From contig JAHBMJ010003088.1 of NCBI GenBank assembly GCA_018398765.1, positions 1 through 42,048 of the forward strand: a DNA stretch of 42,048 nucleotides, read 5' to 3'. A program made the position numbers and the translations under genes. The notes below the pieces were generated by a model. That model was not told the DNA's origin, made no database searches, and worked only from the letters and a program-made list of their open reading frames with translations. Below, in pieces: positions 32,301 through 42,048 of the stretch. Numbering within the stretch: the first letter of the stretch is position 1; each line of letters starts with the position of its first letter. Source of the DNA: Chromera velia (lineage: Eukaryota > Sar > Chromeraceae).

Positions 32301-33807
32301 AGCCAGCCTCGATGGAACCTTTTAGGAAGTGAAGGAATCAGATGCTCGGCAACGGTTTCTTGTCTTGTGCACGCACGCAATGTGAATTGAGAGTTTCCAC
32401 ATTTTTCTGCCGAATCTTTCATATCCTCTGTGGTCCGATGTATTCTATATGGTCTGCTTGTGTTTCGCAATATGTGCGGCGAGAGTGCGAGTACAAAGTG
32501 TTGTTTTGCGCTTTCCTTCCTCCAATTACCCAGCAGCCAGGCAGGCGGGGACTGGATCGCTCGGCAGATTTTGGCGTTTGAGTCCTGCTGGATGTGGAGG
32601 TCTAGATCAGCAATCATTCTTACAACGCTGCACAGTTTTGCCCCTTGCAACACAGCAATAAGTTGATGTAACACTATGTTAGTAGAACAATCAAGCAACT
32701 TCATGCATACATGATTGGTGCAATACTTGCCTCCATGCAGCTACTGCGTGCCTACTCCAGTCAGAAGAAAGACGCGCCGAGCTCGGGAGAGGCCCATGCA
32801 GGCGCTGCCCAGCAACCGCCCCCGCATGTGAAGAACATCTCCGTGAATGTGTGGGCGCAACGCCGGGGAGGTCCGGGAGGGCCTGTGGGCCCTTTTGAGC
32901 AGGTCTTCGCGTCCCGCGCTGGGGGGGAGATGGTGTGGACTTCTGACGGGAGTGGGGGGGGAAGGTATGAGAGTACGCTGCCTGCATGGGATGAGACGTT
33001 TGAGGTGGAGTTTGAGTGCGTGAAACAAGGAGGGCAGGAAGGGGGCAAGTAAGTAAGGGGAGGGAACTTGGGCGGGCGAGGGGAGGAAGGAACCCTCCGC
33101 AGAAGAAGGAAAGAAAGAAACAGAGAAAGAGAGAAACTTTCAAGTCGGGGGACAAAGGAATGAGTGGGGAGGGGGAAGGAGAGAAGCAACGAACAAATGA
33201 AAAAATTAAGAAAACAGGCAAAAACGGGAGAGAGAGAGTAAAGAAACAGATAGCTCTGCGGAAAAAAGCCGAAGGAGAAAGACGAAAAGAAGCACAGCAG
33301 GTGATGGGAAACTAGCTGTGGAGCGACCTTTTGCTTTTTTTCTTTCTTTGCTTTCATTTTGGGGGGGGCAACGGGATGTGCTGCCAATTTAATTCTTTCT
33401 TTGTGACTGCCTGCTCGATGGCCGGTGACTTTGAGATAGATGCACAGCCCGCATGCGCCTAGCAGCGAGGCTGCAGGCAGAATACAGACAGGAAGGAATA
33501 TGCAGAGTCTGTAGGCGGTTGGTGGGGTGGGGCATGCATGGGGAAGCTAGGGGGCAGTCGGTTAGTCAGTCAAGTCGATCTCTTTTTTTTAGTGAATTTT
33601 GCGTCTTTCCGTCCGTCCAACTTTATTTGCAATGTCCAAATTGACAACCTTTCTCAGTCACTCCCTCACTCCCTCACTCTTTTGCCTTCTGCATGTCGTC
33701 TCTGATTTTCTCTCTCGATCTGGATTCAATCGGCGACGTCATCCATCTAGTCCTACACGGACGTTTCTTTCGTTTGGGTGCACAGACAGACAGACAGACA
33801 GACTGAC

Positions 33808-33843
<36 letters not shown>

Positions 33844-34636
33844 AATGAAGAGGGGCAAGGGTAGAGGAAGAGTCCTGTTGGCGTTGCTGGTAGCACTGAA
33901 GACTCAAAGGAATTCAACTGGTAGGCTCATGCACGCATTTTCGTCTGGAAGTTCATGCATGCTCATTCATGCAATTGCATATCGCATCGCATCTGGGCAG
34001 GTGGACCGATCGTAGGTACGCACAATGCCGGCACGAGAGAAAGAGAGGGTTTAGAGTGAGGCCAGATAACCAAAAATGCACAAGAGAGAAACTCTTCTTG
34101 CAGCATGCAAAGAATCACCCATGCACACCATAACGATCAGTTGTCCCATTCGTCCGTCCTTCAGTCAAGTGGTCTCTTAAACGGCAAACGTCACACTGGT
34201 AGCCAGCCAGAACGTCCCAACGCAACGCGTACGCAGGGATGGATGCATTCTGGCGAGAGAAGTGCGGAGGGAGAGAGGAAGGGAGGGAGGGATGAAGGGA
34301 GTGAGGGAGGGAGGGAGGGAGGGAGCGAAGGTGCATGTCTGCAGGATCCTCCACTCCTCGATCCCCCCACCCTCGATCCACTCGGATGGATGGATGGATG
34401 GATGGATGGATGGACTCAGCTCGTCACGCACTGATGAAAGCTTGCCTGTTCGAGCATGCAATCGACTTGCATGCTGCATCTTTCACCTTCGGTCTGTACG
34501 TCTTGCTGCTACCCCACGTTGGCTCCACCCAGGACTGCATCTTCAAACGATCGCATGCGAAGTACTGGGTGAAGAAACTAAACCCACTGGCAAGGGGGTC
34601 TAGAAAGAGGTACTCGATCAGGCTGGAGGACGCCTG
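25428..34636 (+). CDS. Large multi-exon gene: Pro-rich, helical, C2-like C-terminus
   Basis: Seven exons join with consistent phases: 25428-25818, 26594-28043, 28243-28444, 28938-29251, 29839-30024, 30336-32130 and 32741-33048. Two weaker exons may follow (33838-33920 and 34420-34636). The first seven encode about 1,548 residues. Residues 1-570 are Pro/Ser/Arg-rich and disordered (poly-Q at ~95, PPPPPPV, SPRSPRRPSPRRS). Residues ~570-890 are charged and helical (AFEELAFHARRPAC, RRMASLSKALESAELRAERA, KWEALTRWRDFSDRN), partly recalling Sfi1-like Trp/Phe repeats. Residues ~900-1320 are again Pro-rich. From ~1324 a beta-rich region (LLFELWG, ILLGEVWVTLAGV, GELAVEINWVEL) and, in exon 7, NISVNVWAQRR and LPAWDETFEVEFE resemble C2 domains. 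No family can be named; cytoskeletal or membrane-linked scaffolding is a guess. Start (first in-frame ATG) and 3' end are uncertain. Confidence 0.65.
26131..26330 (+). repeat. CT/GT microsatellite in intron 1 of the large gene
   Basis: A (CT)n run near 26131-26150 passes into irregular TGTGTCTG repeats. The antisense His/Thr/Arg-rich frames over it are artefacts. Confidence 0.9.
26414..26605 (+). repeat. 88-bp tandem triplication of an intron end and exon start
   Basis: The block GCAGATcGATTCGTGTCCCC begins at 26414, 26502 and 26590, exactly 88 bp apart. Each copy carries a TGCAG acceptor, the first bases of exon 2 and TG/GGAT-rich sequence between. As 88 is not a multiple of 3, only the last acceptor (exon start 26594) joins exon 1 to the long frame without a frameshift. 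Confidence 0.9.
28044..28160 (+). repeat. (GTCA)n run starting at a splice donor
   Basis: Intron 2 of the large gene opens with GTCAGTCAGTCAATCAGTCG and stays in imperfect GTCA units for about 115 bases. Any of several GTCAGT copies could serve as donor; the first fits the phase of exon 3. Confidence 0.9.
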
Positions 34637-35119
34637 GTTAGTGGTCACTCTACGCACTTTTCAAAGCGTTCGTCTTTTATTCATCAATCAATCAATGAAA
34701 TGAAGACACAGCCCCCTGGGAGTAAACAGTCTTGCTGAGTCGCCTGCAAGATTGAATTAACGCTGTTGTTACTGTACAGATGAAACTTTAAAATTGGTGA
34801 AACATTGGTCGTTTCAGAAGTTGAAATGGCCATACGTTTTAACTATATGACTATGCCTATAAGGTACTATCGATCGCGATTCATATATCCAGTTGTGAAT
34901 ACTTCTAGCATTACGTGTTTTATTTCTATATATACATAATTTTTTATTACCTGCAGATAGAATAACTTTGGTAGAACGATATCAGTGCTCGACCTTAGGC
35001 TTAACCTAGAGGATCAATTAAATTATTTTCATTATATCACTAAGGTAGACGTTAGCTAACAAGACTTTTTTTCAATCAATCGTAGAATCAAACATTAGAA
35101 TAAACAACTTTGAACCACC
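33049..35119 (+). other. Intron or 3' region of the large gene
   Basis: It contains purine-rich sequence (33049-33300), (CAGA)n/(GA)n at 33782-33841 and (GGAT)n at 34384-34413. The two weak candidate exons noted in the gene entry lie here. From 34700 to 35119 it is AT-rich with no gene. Confidence 0.4.
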
Positions 35120-35713
35120 CTATAAAATAGACAGTCGAAATGGCTAGTGATGGCCAGTCAACTATCCATTTTTTCTGGCCATTTTAGAAAGTCAACTAGC
35201 TATTTTAAAAATGGCCAGTGGTATGTATCTCAAGATCTATATGGCGTATAGAGCTAAAAATTGGTGTACAAAGCGGGCTCAAAGTGCTTAAAAGGAAACA
35301 CCAGCTTTTAAAAGCTTATTCCAATTAAGTATTTTTCACTCTGACATAAAATGGCCAGTTAGGTCGATTTCTAAAAAAAAAAATGGCCAGTAGCCGAAAT
35401 TTATTAAGTAAATTTTATAGCTAGTGGCCATTTTTTTTTTTAATCGACCTCATGCACTGGCCATTTTGTGTCAGAATGAAAAATAGTAGGAAAAATACTT
35501 AGAATAAGCTTTTAAAAGCTAGTGTTTCCTTTTAGACACTTTAAACCCGCTTTGTTCACCAATTTTTAACACCATACGCCACATAGATCTTGAGATACAT
35601 ACCACTGGTCATAACTGGTCATTTTGAAAATGGTTAGTTGACTTTCTCAAATAGCCAGTAAAAATGGACAGTTGACTGGCCATCACTAGCCATTTCGACT
35701 GTCTATTTTATAG
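35120..35713. mobile_element. 594-bp foldback element (near-complete palindrome)
   Basis: The left arm starts CTATAAAATAGACAGTCGAA. The right end is its reverse complement, and the two ~285-bp arms match along most of their length around a centre at about 35406 (AAATTTATTAAGTAAATTT). Arms repeatedly contain ATGGCCAGT. Arm divergence is modest, with several small indels. No ORF, so it is a foldback MITE; transposase source unknown. A clear TSD was not found. Confidence 0.85.
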
Positions 35714-36439
35714 TGTAGTGAATGCATATTATTTAAGTGCTGCATGAGTGTTGTGTGAGTATTGGACAATCCAGTTAATCCTACTAGAATCCTCAAGCTT
35801 AAAAAGGTTTAGGAAAAAATATTTAAAGAAAAACTAAACTCAGTCTCCTCTGATCGCTTACTTCAAGTTTTGTGTGTTTTCTTTCACCGACGCCTAGTAG
35901 TAGACAATTATTTATTTGAATTTCAAGTTGGGCCGATAGGCTCAGGCTATACTATGATTCTGTCAGACCTAGTAGATATACAAAAGCAGCGACAAGAGTT
36001 TAAGTGAGAACGCCTGCGGCCCGCTCTTGCAGCTGGCTCAATCTTTAGCTCCCCGCTCCCACTAGCCTCCTAGGCCAACAAGAGGCCCGAGGAAGATTTC
36101 AGTCGAGACCGACGAGACGTCGACGTTTGCATCAATTCCCGCCAAATTGCGAATCTGCCATGATTGTGGAAGTCAACAAATGGCATGGCTTACCCACCCC
36201 ATCTCGATATCCATCAGCTTTCCCTCCATCCCTCCCTGCATAGACTCTGTGGGCATTTTGCTTCAATGCGAATTCTGATTCGACTCCATCCCCCCATAGG
36301 TCAGTGCAGAAGTCTGACATGCACTTACTTTTTTTTGCGTGGGAACTGAACGGACTGCATGCGTGCATTTAGTTTTGCCATTAGATCGACTGCCTTCATT
36401 CATCTGCATGCACCGCATGTGAGTGATGCCTCCCCTCCC
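35714..36439. other. 3' flank of the SNARE gene
   Basis: No supported gene on either strand. It would hold the 3' UTR and terminator of the minus-strand SNARE gene. No AATAAA close to the stop was identified with confidence. Confidence 0.4.
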
Positions 36440-37552
36440 TCAGCGCTTCATGAGTTTTTTCATTTGCTGTCTCTGGTCCGCAATGCGCGCGTTGGCGTTC
36501 TCCACATTGTCGGTCACCTCCTTCAGCTGCACGCACGCAGACGCACAGACACACACACGCGCACACAGACACGAGAAAAATCACTCACTCGCTCACTTGC
36601 TTACTGACTCAATCACTCACTCACTCGCTCACTCACTCACCGGTTGACAGTAGTCCGACAGGCACACACATAGTAAGTCAGTCCACCGAGAGAGAGACAC
36701 ACCATCAGAAAGACACAAAGCCACGACGAGCAAAAAAAAAAAAAGGAAAGGAGGAAGGAAAGAAAGAAAGAAAGAAAGAAAGAAAAAGAAAGAAAGAAAG
36801 AAAAGAAAGAAAGGAAGGAAAGAAAGAAAGAAAGACAGAAAGGAAGCAAGAAAGAAAGAAAGAAAGACAGACAGAAAGACAGAAAGAAAGACAGAAAGAA
36901 AGACAGAAAGAAAGACAGAAAGACAGAAAGAAAGACAGAAAGAAGGACAGAAAGAAAGAGAGAAAGAAAGAAAGAAAGAAAGACAGAAAGGAAGCAAGAA
37001 AGAAAGAAAGACAGACAGACAGAAAGACAGAAAGAAAGACAGACAGAAAGAAAGACAGACAGAAAGACAGAAAGAAAGACAGAAAGAAGGACAGAAAGAA
37101 AGAGAGAAAGAAAGAAAGAAAGAGAGAAAGAAAGAAAGAAAGAAAGAAAATTTAATTAAAGAAAGAAAGAGAGAAAGAAAGACAGAAAGGAAGGAAGGAA
37201 GGAAGAAAGAAAGAAAGACAGACAGACAGAAAGACAGACAGAAAGAAAGACAGAAAGGAAGACAGACAGAAAGAAAGACAGAAAGACAGAAAGAAAGAGA
37301 GAAAGAAAGAAAGAAAGAAAGAAAGAAAGGAAGGAAGGAAGGAAGGAAGGAAGAAAGGAAGCAAGAAAGAAAGACAGACAGACAGACAGACAGACAGAAA
37401 GACAGAAAGAAAGACAGACAGAAAGACAGAAAGAAAGACAGACAGAAAGACAGAAGGAAAGAAAGAAAGACAGAAAGACAGAAAGAAAGAAAGAAAGAAA
37501 GAAAGAAAGGAAGAAAGAAAGAAAGAAAGGAAGAAAGAAAGAAAGAAAGAAA

Positions 37553-37584
<32 letters not shown>

Positions 37585-37708
37585 TATATAATTAAAGAAA
37601 GAAAGAAAGACAGACAGAAAGACAGAAGGAAAGAAAGAAAGACAGAAAGAAAGAAAGAAAGAAAGAAAGAAAGGAAGAAAGAAAGAAAGGAAGAAAGAAA
37701 GAAAGAAA

Positions 37709-37742
<34 letters not shown>

Positions 37743-38802
37743 AATATATAATTAAAGAAAGAAAGAAAGACAGACAGACAGACAGAAAGAAAGAAAGAAC
37801 AGGAAGCCACAAACATAAAAGAAGAAATGCAGACAGGCTCCACTGTTGTTTTCCGGTCTCCTTGCCTTTTCTCTGATGCCCAGCAGGTTTCTTAACGTAT
37901 TGTTCTTCTCACACGGGCACAAGAAACACGGACCGAGAGAAAAGCGGAGAGGAAGGTGGAGATCAATAAGGAGGGACAAGAGATCGACAGACTGACAGAG
38001 AGGCAGAAACAGAAAGAAGGCAACATCATCTAATAAAAAAAGAGGAGAGGCTGACTGACCACCTCCCCTTGGTATTTGATTTGGCTGTTCATTTCCATCG
38101 CCCTCCCGTGCAGTTCTCCCAGCTGCATTCACGCAAATACAAAAATCCGTGCACGCACTTCTTTTCTTTCAAGCAAATATTAATAGATGAATACCGTTGG
38201 ATAAAAAAGTGCTTGCGAGTTTCTTCGTCGCGCTCCCTCTCTCTCCAAGGGAACAAGACGGAAGGGAAGCAAAGGCACCGCGGTTAGAAGGACAGGTTCA
38301 GGGAGGAAGGGAGAAAACCGAGGGAGGTTCGCCCCCCCCTCTTCCAAATGACTCAACGAGGCGCTCGCTGGCTTCTTGAAGAAGGAGAGAGAACGACAGC
38401 CTCTCTCTCCTCTGCCCAACAGTCTGACGGATTCGAAAAAGAGAAAAGAATCATGGGAGACGCGTTAGAGAGACGAATCGGTGAGAATCGTATCTCCGCT
38501 TCCGCATCATCAAAGCCTCGATCCGTGAATAAAAACAGATTGGCAAACCTGGAGAAGAAAAACAGATCCTGTAAAGGAAACCCAAAAGAGAAAAAAAAAC
38601 CAAACGAATACAAACAAACAAACAAACGACCGACCGACCATGCCGTCGATGTCGTCCAAGTGGCTGTCCATCTGTTGGTCAAAGTCACCTGTGGCAAAAT
38701 TAGAAGCCAACACACAGACAGAAGGGAGCAAGGAATGAGGTATGCATGGGAGAAAGAAAGAAAAAAGGGAGGGATGTAATCCTGGCTTGGCTTGGTCTTT
38801 CC

Positions 38803-38871
<69 letters not shown>

Positions 38872-40708
38872 CGTGCGTGTGTGTGTCGTTTTTGCTTTTT
38901 TTTTTGCGCTTGCACTTCCTCACTTCCGAGCGTAGGGCGACGTGTGGCGCGTAGATGGACATGTAGATCTGCCGCTGCTCGATCGATCCTTCTGCCTTCC
39001 TCGTGTCCTAGTTGCCTGTTTTGATTCTTCTCTCAGCTCTACGCCTTGAAACGCAGGAACAGAAAAAACACTACAAACGGAGAGACGGCAGCTGGCCTCC
39101 CTGGCTCAGTCATGTACTGTCAAGCCCTCCTTTCCGTATCAGTACATCGATATGGGGCCGGAGAAGCGTCTCGGGGGGCGGTGTGTAGGGTTGAGGGGAT
39201 GGGAAGGAAGGGGGAAAATCAACTCATGCACTCAAAAGAGTGAAGTTTATACAGAGAAGATGCCGACTTTGTCATTCACAGAGAAAAGAGAGAAGACACG
39301 GTTTGTCATTCACAGAACTTCCTCTGGATTTTAAAAGCAAACAAACCGTTCGTTCTCCAATTATCCCAGACGAGTCTGACTGCAAACAGAAACACAGACA
39401 GACAAACCTCTAGAGAGGCACAGAGACAGACTGACTGACTGACTCTTCTGAACAGTCGATGTTGCAGGTCCTCTTGCATTCGAACTTGACGAAGCAGCTG
39501 CCCCCCTCGCCCCTCCGTCCCCCCCCCCAGCCGCCCTTGAGGCTGCCAGAGCCCGGGAGGACCCCGACACTGCCGCGGTCCCGTAGCCTTTGTGACTCTC
39601 TGATCGTTCCCTTTCCTTTTCTCCCGGTTTCCCTCCTCCAATCTTCCCTTCTTTCTCTTTCCCCCCCTTCCCCTTCTGCTTGTCATCGTCCTTCGAGAAC
39701 ATTCCCTTGAAAGACCCCCACCAACTCTTCATACCATTGAGAAGACCCTGGGAAGTGTCAAGGTTGTGGTTGATGTCCTCAGTCTTCGAGTGGATCCCCT
39801 CCAATTGTTCTGCAGAGAGACAGGCAGACAAAGAGACACACAAAGGGAAAAGGGTGCATATCTTAGTATGAAAAACAATCTACTCTTATTATGGCAAAAT
39901 GCAAATGAGCTTCAACCAATTTCCAGTGCATGTCCTCTCCTGCTCTCCGCACGGAAAGACACGCACATACGTTTCTTTTGTGTCAGGTGGGAAGACAGAT
40001 TGACGAATCCTTGTCTTTTCTTCGGAACAGACAGGCAGACAGATAGAAACAAGGATGTGCAAAAACACTACGGGATCACAACGTTCTGATCCAGAACGGG
40101 TCTGTACGCACAACAGACGGAACACCCCCCACAGGCACATGGGCACAAAGGTTAACCGGCCTATGCACATGTGCGTATGCAAGTCAGATGAGTGTGAGGT
40201 GGCCGCTGGTGGACTCGCTCAAAAGAACACACTCCATTCAATCAACAGTTCAGAGACCAGTACTGAACAGCTCCCTTCTCAGATGTGAGAGCAGGCACGG
40301 AAGGAAGAGAGGAAGGAAAAGAAGAAAGGGTACCATTTTGAAGCAGAGAGAGAGTGCCTGACGAAGGAACTCAGGCTGGCTGGGGATCACAGAGGCACAC
40401 AGACAGAAGGGATGACTGACCTGTCTGTCTGGCGAGCTCTGCTGCAGTTTGTTGAGAGACCTCATTGGTCTCTGCAAGTGTCCTTTTCGACTCCTCCAGG
40501 CTCTTCAAGCAGTCAGCCTCTAGGGCCTGCAAAGAAAAGAGAGGGATCGATAATAAAGTGGAAGTGGGAGGACCAGGGTGATGATAGTTGTGGTGACGAG
40601 ACAGGACGGAGGACGAAGACACAGATCCAAACAAGAGAACAGGTGTCGCATATTTACTCCTCTCTTCAACCTGACCTGCTTGCGCGCTTGATACGACTGC
40701 TGCTGCAT
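36440..40708 (-). CDS. SNAP-25-type Qb+Qc SNARE, six exons
   Basis: Exons (minus strand) are 40708-40676, 40526-40421, 39809-39444, 38688-38639, 38122-38060 and 36526-36440, 705 nt in total or 234 residues. All junction phases agree. The Qb helix (~11-77) reads LKSLEESKRTLAETNEV, then ELARQTEQLEGI with the ionic-layer Gln at 45, then DTSQGLLNGMKSWWGSFKGM. A Lys/Gly/Ser linker (~95-165) has no cysteine cluster, so it is not palmitoylated like animal SNAP-25. The Qc helix (~170-234) reads DFDQQMDSHLDDIDGM, LGELHGRAMEMNSQIKYQGEV (zero-layer Gln at 203) and VTDNVENANARIADQRQQM. With GTG kept in exon 5, heptad spacing to the end equals that of SNAP-25. Such proteins give two helices to the four-helix SNARE bundle in membrane fusion, most likely at plasma membrane or endosome. 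Length lies between SNAP-25 and SNAP-29. The start is the first in-frame ATG after a TGA; a further 5' exon cannot be excluded. Confidence 0.87.
36724..37800 (-). repeat. ~1.1-kb GAAA/GACA compound microsatellite in last SNARE intron
   Basis: The plus strand is almost pure purine with scattered C (GAAA, GACA and GGAA units), so the transcript side is a pyrimidine tract. A higher-order duplication is visible: AAATATATAATTAAAGAAAG occurs at about 37583 and again at about 37742. All Phe/Leu/Ser frames over it are artefacts. Confidence 0.95.
38806..38870 (-). repeat. (CT)n-(GT)n microsatellite in SNARE intron 3
   Basis: (CT)n at 38806-38836 is followed by (GT)n at 38841-38870, between the linker exon and the first Qc exon. 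Confidence 0.95.
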
Positions 40709-41455
40709 CTTTCACGTCACAAACGTTGCGTCTTCTCAGCTGCTCCCCTCTTTTGAGGTCACACAGGCAGGATTCGGTGAGAAGATAAACGTCGATCAAA
40801 TGCCGCCAACAAAATAGAATCCAACGAGCCAGCTATTAATAAGTCGAGCCGAACAGGCTGCAATCAGAAGTCCTCTTCTAATATTGATACAAAAGTTTGA
40901 CGGAGTGTGGAGGAGGAAGGCGCAAGTCTGCGTCTTCGGTGGACATCTCTCGACGTCCTAGCTCGATCATCCTAGCTCCTGGCAGTGTGCATGTGCAGTC
41001 GGCTTTGAAATTCGTGTTGAATGTGGCTAATTCTCTTTAGCCATGCACTCATGACCGCGCGGGCCAAAAATTCAGACGAAATGCCAATGCGTACAAAGTC
41101 TGACTACTCCTCAGAGTGAAGATGAGTGAGGACCAGTATGTATCAGTAACTCCCAGGGCATTTCCAGTGATCCTTCTGCTTCCACCCGTTTGCCTGTACT
41201 CCATGGGAGAAGCTGTGTGACAGTGCGAATGTGAGAATCCCCATGCAGAATGATTTTGGAATTTGCTGGTTGAATATTGCCGTCTCCCTCCTAGTCCACT
41301 CCTCTATAAGCCAGCCAAGGAGCCCATCAGATCGCTGAGCGACTCTGCAAAAGAGACGAAGTGGAGTAGAGGTACCAGGAAGCCCTAGAAGGAATTGAAA
41401 GAGAGGACCAAGGAACAAACAGAAAGGCGTGCGGATAGGATCAAGCTCTTTTAGA
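40709..41455. other. Intergenic between divergent genes
   Basis: The 5' end of the minus-strand SNARE gene faces the proposed start of the plus-strand gene at 41456, so this ~750-bp stretch could be a shared promoter. I see no TATA box or repeated motif to support a specific site. Confidence 0.4.
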
Positions 41456-42048
41456 ATGAACCATCACGGGGGGGGATTCTCCTCTTCTGCTGCTGAAAAA
41501 GAGGAGAAACCTGAAATCTCCCAGACCATTCTCGGCGATATGGAGGAGGGAGTCTCACAGGCAGATCTCGACGGGGAGAGCCAAAACGCCACGCCCGACT
41601 ACAGAGCGCGATTGGTCCGTCACTCTCTTACTTATATACACATTGAGTGCATCAGTCACTGACTCACTGAGAAGATCACCCTTCTCTCTAGTACACTCAC
41701 TCAGCTCTTCTTCCCTTTCTTCTTCCTTTGTGTCTGCCGGTATCCCTCCTCTCCCCTCCCGAATAGAAAGACTCCGCACTCAGCACAATGATCTCGTGAG
41801 TGCATGAAGGCAGGTACTGCGGGACTTTTTGACCAGAAACTCCCCTCGCACCTCTCGCTGCATGACTATCTCTTCGCACCCACTACCTCTTCACTTTCCA
41901 TGCCCCCCTTCTCCCCCTCTCCTTCATTGCTCAGACTGCACAGATGAACTTCGTGTCATCATACTGCATCATTGCAAGAACACTTAGAGAGGCCCGAGTG
42001 AACTTCTGTCTGACTTTCCTGACGTGTCTCCAGTTCCCCCCCCCCCCC
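41456..42048 (+). CDS. Start of an unknown gene, leaves the window
   Basis: ATG 41456 opens MNHHGGGFSSSAAEKEEKPE, an acidic/Ser-rich N-terminus. Exon 1 can end at 41618 (donor GTCACT, phase 1) and join exon 2 at 41767-41795 (after CGAATAG; donor GTGAGT), giving RARLVQRLRTQHNDL. A third exon may begin near 41936 (after TTGCTCAG). An alternative exon-1 donor at 41615 gives a less natural frame in exon 2. No family can be recognised from about 65 residues. Confidence 0.35.
42036..42048. repeat. Terminal poly-C run
   Basis: The window ends in 13 C, like the poly-C flanks of the internal gap, which suggests that assembly stopped at a homopolymer. Confidence 0.9.

Noticed and set aside
36629-37843. 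Phe/Leu/Ser-rich minus-strand frames that look like membrane proteins
   Set aside because: Pure translation of a GAAA/GACA microsatellite inside a SNARE intron.

Overview
The window is nuclear DNA of a eukaryote. It has spliced genes with GT-AG introns, long microsatellites, LTR and non-LTR retrotransposons, foldback elements and an assembly gap. Repeat-choked introns beside intact genes, plus a chromodomain Ty3/gypsy element, suggest a protist of the alveolate/stramenopile sphere. A chromerid such as Chromera velia is my best guess, but this is inference and no species-specific marker is visible. The window starts inside a tandem repeat and stops in a poly-C run, so it may be a whole contig.

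Left part (1-10 kb): the minus strand carries the N-terminal part of an unknown protein (1-887) whose coding sequence runs into a 54-bp tandem repeat encoding 18-residue Pro/Ser/Gln units. Next come nested retrotransposons. A plus-strand gag-only LTR element (1428-10043, TSD AATAT) was split by a minus-strand Ty3/gypsy chromovirus (3526-9703, TSD TCCGT). The inner copy has gag, zinc knuckle, protease, RT, RNase H, integrase and chromodomain, but is inactivated by in-frame stops and a 13-bp duplication.

Middle part (10-25 kb): mostly repeat debris. It holds a weak minus-strand exon pair (11.1-11.4 kb), a broken Cys/His-repeat gene (12.1-12.9 kb), a 1.4-kb pyrimidine minisatellite, a small TIR element containing poly-C and a 40-N gap, a second gag-only LTR element (16.0-19.7 kb), a decayed LINE ORF joined to that element's truncated LTR (19.7-21.8 kb), and a TIR-bounded element (22.9-24.0 kb).

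Right part (25-42 kb): host genes. A plus-strand gene of at least seven phase-consistent exons (25.4-33.0 kb, perhaps to 34.6 kb) encodes a large Pro-rich, helical protein with a C2-like C-terminus. A 594-bp foldback element follows. On the minus strand, 36440-40708 is a six-exon SNAP-25-type Qb+Qc SNARE; its last intron holds more than 1 kb of GAAA/GACA repeat. A further plus-strand gene appears to start at 41456 and leave the window.

Two themes run through the window. Host introns mostly begin GTCAGT or GTCGGT, often merging into GTCA/GTCG tetranucleotide runs. Transposon copies decay mainly by transitions, many at CpG, which fits cytosine methylation.
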